A stretch of DNA of 64,000 nucleotides from Pseudomonas sp. MYb327 (lineage in GTDB: Bacteria; Pseudomonadota; Gammaproteobacteria; Pseudomonadales; Pseudomonadaceae). The position numbers were made by a program, and so were the translations under genes. Positions 61,838-64,000 of the stretch are shown one piece after another (the stretch's first letter is position 1; each line of letters begins with the position of its first letter). Location: assembly GCF_040438925.1 (NCBI RefSeq), contig NZ_CP159258.1, forward strand, positions 4,472,501 through 4,536,500, in the 5' to 3' direction. The notes beneath the pieces were generated by a model. That model saw only the letters and a list, made by a program, of their open reading frames with translations, did no database searches and was not told where the DNA came from.

Positions 61838-64000
61838 GTGCGCTGGCTCAGGATTGCCATAAGTTTAACCGTCACATTGCTGACCTTGCTCTGCATGCTC
61901 CCGGCCCAGGCCGCGCAAGGCAGTGGCTGGGCGGTATTGCTCGACGAACAGGGCGACCTGCAACTGAGCGACATCCGCTCCGCTCGCTACACCAATCAAT
62001 TCAGCCCCATCGAACTCGACCGGCTTACCGCCGCCGAGCCCGATGGAGCGCTGTGGGTACGTTTTCGCCTCGCACCCGGCAAGCATGAACAGTTGCTGAG
62101 CGTGTTCGCACCCGACCTGTTGCATTTCAATATGTATGTGCTGGACGGCGACAAGCTGATCGAGCAGTCCAAAACCGGCAATCAGCAGCCCATGGTTGAC
62201 CGCCCCCTGCCCAGCAGCGACTTCATGGTGCCGTTGCCGCAGAGCGACAAACCCCTCGACGTTTACTTGCGGCTGGTATCCGAACACCAGTTACGGCCTT
62301 ACATCACCCTGCAACCAGCCGTCATGGTCGCGGCCAATCAGCATCAGGCACTGATCTACGGCCTGCTTCTGGGCTGCATCGGCATGCTGATCCTGCACAA
62401 CCTCATCCGTTACGCCTACTCGCGCTCGCGCAGCAGTATGTGGCTGGCGGCGGCTGAAGGCTGCCTGATGCTCAGCTTGGTGCTGTTGCTGAACCTGGCA
62501 GGCCCCTGGCTGCCGGACTGGCAAGCCGTGCAAACACCGGGCGCCTATCTCGCCTTGTTGCTGACGGCACCCTGCGGCCTGATGTTCGCCCTGCGCTTCT
62601 TCGCGCCTCTTGGCCCGCACCCGCTGAACAGACTGATACAAGTCGACATCCTGCTGATCATGATCTGCAGTCTGTTACTGCTGTTCGTCAACACGCTGCC
62701 GCTGAACATCATTACCTACGCACTGGTCGCCCTTGCGGGACTGACGATGCTGTTCGTCAGCGCCTTTCACTGGCAAAAAGGCTATCGCCCGGCACGACTG
62801 TTCGTGGCAGCAATGGTGGTATTCAATCTCGGGACGCTGATCATCCTGCCGGCCCTGCTGGGGCTGACGCTGATTGAACCGCACGACCTGATAACCACGC
62901 TACTGGCGTTCATTTGCATCAGCGGCCTGCTGATGGGCATCGCCCTGAGCGAGCGCCAACGCAGCATCGCCGAAGACCGTTTCAGCATCAGTCGCGACCT
63001 GGCAGCCAGCAACGCCGAGATCAACGCCAAGGCCGAATTCCTGGCGAAGATCAGCCATGAAATACGCACCCCGATGAACGGCGTGCTGGGCATGACCGAG
63101 CTGCTGCTGGGCACGCCTCTTTCAGTCAAGCAGCGCGACTATGTGCAAACCATCCATAGCGCCGGCAACGAACTGCTGACACTGATCAACGAAATTCTCG
63201 ACATCTCCAAGCTCGAATCCGGGCAGATCGAACTGGACGATGTGCAGTTCGATCTCAATGCGTTGATCGAAGACTGCCTGAGTATTTTCCGCGCCAAGGC
63301 CGAGCAGCAGAATGTCGAGCTGATCAGCTTCATCCAGCCGCAAGTACCGCGAGTCATCAGTGGCGACCCGACACGCCTGCGCCAGACGTTACTGAGCCTG
63401 CTGGAAAACGCCCTGAAGAAAACCGACGAAGGCGAAATCCTCATCGTCGTCGCGCTCGATGAACGCAGTGCCAAACCGCGCCTGCGCATCGCCGTGCAGG
63501 ACAGCGGTGAGCCCATGGACGCCGAGGAGCGCGATGCGCTGATGCACGCTGAACTGCACAGCAAACACTTCCTGTCCGCGAACCGGTTGGGCGGCAATCT
63601 GGGGCTGGTGATCGCTCGTCAACTGATCCGCTTGATGCAAGGTGAATTCGGTATCAAGAGTGGCAACAATCAGGGCAGCACCTTGTGGCTGACCTTGCCG
63701 CTAGATCCTGATCGTCTCGAACACCCGACCTCCGACCTCGATGGTCCGTTGCAGGGCGCACGGGTGTTGGTGGTGGACGATAACGACACCTGTCGCAAGG
63801 TGCTGGTGCAACAGTGCAGCGCCTGGGGCCTTAACGTCAGCGCCGTGCCGTCCGGCAAGGAAGCCCTGGCGTTGCTGCGCACCAAGGCGCACCTGCGCGA
63901 CTACTTCGACGTAGTCCTGCTGGACCAGAACATGCCCGGCATGACCGGCATGCAGCTGGCGGCCAAGATCAAGGAAGACCCGAGCCTGAACCACGACATC
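61838..64000 (+). CDS. retS: Hybrid sensor kinase RetS, truncated by the window end
   Basis: 721 codons are present from GTG 61838 (GAAGGGA upstream). A signal sequence (RWLRIAISLTVTLLTLLCML) is followed by a periplasmic 7TMR-DISMED2 domain (about 30-155) and seven membrane helices (about 170-365). The histidine-kinase dimerisation domain has FLAKISHEIRTPMNG (near 405), then the ATPase domain and a first receiver domain (VLVVDDNDTC, VVLLDQNMPG) that the window edge cuts. The ATP lid motif reads QDSGEP rather than the usual DxGxG. RetS inhibits GacS and so controls the Rsm switch between acute and sessile life, including T6SS. Position after purD matches PAO1. Confidence 0.93.
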   Translation, partial: MRWLRIAISLTVTLLTLLCMLPAQAAQGSGWAVLLDEQGDLQLSDIRSARYTNQFSPIELDRLTAAEPDGALWVRFRLAPGKHEQLLSVFAPDLLHFNMYVLDGDKLIEQSKTGNQQPMVDRPLPSSDFMVPLPQSDKPLDVYLRLVSEHQLRPYITLQPAVMVAANQHQALIYGLLLGCIGMLILHNLIRYAYSRSRSSMWLAAAEGCLMLSLVLLLNLAGPWLPDWQAVQTPGAYLALLLTAPCGLMFALRFFAPLGPHPLNRLIQVDILLIMICSLLLLFVNTLPLNIITYALVALAGLTMLFVSAFHWQKGYRPARLFVAAMVVFNLGTLIILPALLGLTLIEPHDLITTLLAFICISGLLMGIALSERQRSIAEDRFSISRDLAASNAEINAKAEFLAKISHEIRTPMNGVLGMTELLLGTPLSVKQRDYVQTIHSAGNELLTLINEILDISKLESGQIELDDVQFDLNALIEDCLSIFRAKAEQQNVELISFIQPQVPRVISGDPTRLRQTLLSLLENALKKTDEGEILIVVALDERSAKPRLRIAVQDSGEPMDAEERDALMHAELHSKHFLSANRLGGNLGLVIARQLIRLMQGEFGIKSGNNQGSTLWLTLPLDPDRLEHPTSDLDGPLQGARVLVVDDNDTCRKVLVQQCSAWGLNVSAVPSGKEALALLRTKAHLRDYFDVVLLDQNMPGMTGMQLAAKIKEDPSLNHDI

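Overview
The window is a gap-free stretch of a gamma-proteobacterial chromosome. Gene content, high GC and numerous short REP palindromes (core like GTAGGAGCTGGCTTGCCAGC) point to the Pseudomonas fluorescens group. Several blocks follow P. aeruginosa PAO1 gene order as I remember it: bauR-bauA near a purine-base locus (PA0129-PA0148 region) and speA through retS (PA4839-PA4856 region). No tRNA, rRNA, CRISPR array, prophage or intact insertion sequence was seen.

Left part (1-15.4 kb): beta-alanine and nucleobase catabolism. A partial semialdehyde dehydrogenase and the beta-alanine:pyruvate transaminase BauA lie opposite the LysR regulator BauR. Next come a RutR-like TetR regulator, a YigZ-family protein, a nucleoside-type ABC importer (ATPase plus two permeases), an SDR, an 8-oxoguanine deaminase, a calcium/proton antiporter, a BMP-family binding protein (the likely missing piece of the importer), an isopenicillin-N-synthase-like oxygenase and an adenine deaminase. 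Together they suggest uptake and deamination of purine bases, with beta-alanine (a pyrimidine degradation product) handled next door.

Middle (15.4-36.7 kb): an ArsR-type and a LysR regulator, a monooxygenase/quinone-reductase pair, a Bcr/CflA exporter, a copper module (copZ, a secreted protein, copA, cueR) with CueR-type operators before copZ and copA, a RIO-type kinase, a dCache chemoreceptor, an AraC regulator, a thiolase divergent from a high-molecular-weight FabG plus MaoC hydratase pair, two DUF4136 lipoproteins, cmoM, a MazG-like hydrolase and a MATE transporter.

Type VI islets (36.7-46.4 kb): a short vgrG with a DUF4123 chaperone gene, and a four-gene hcp operon whose two upstream genes have lower GC than their surroundings. 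They sit on either side of the core block speA-SUI1-NUDIX-DUF2333. This is the most accessory-looking part of the window and carries a candidate undescribed effector/immunity pair.

Right part (46.4-64 kb): conserved housekeeping and signalling genes, all on the plus strand: gcbA (diguanylate cyclase), a CtpL-like chemoreceptor, dsbD, aroQ, accB-accC, prmA, a DUF3426 protein, dusB-fis, purH, purD and the 5' two-thirds or more of retS, cut by the window end.
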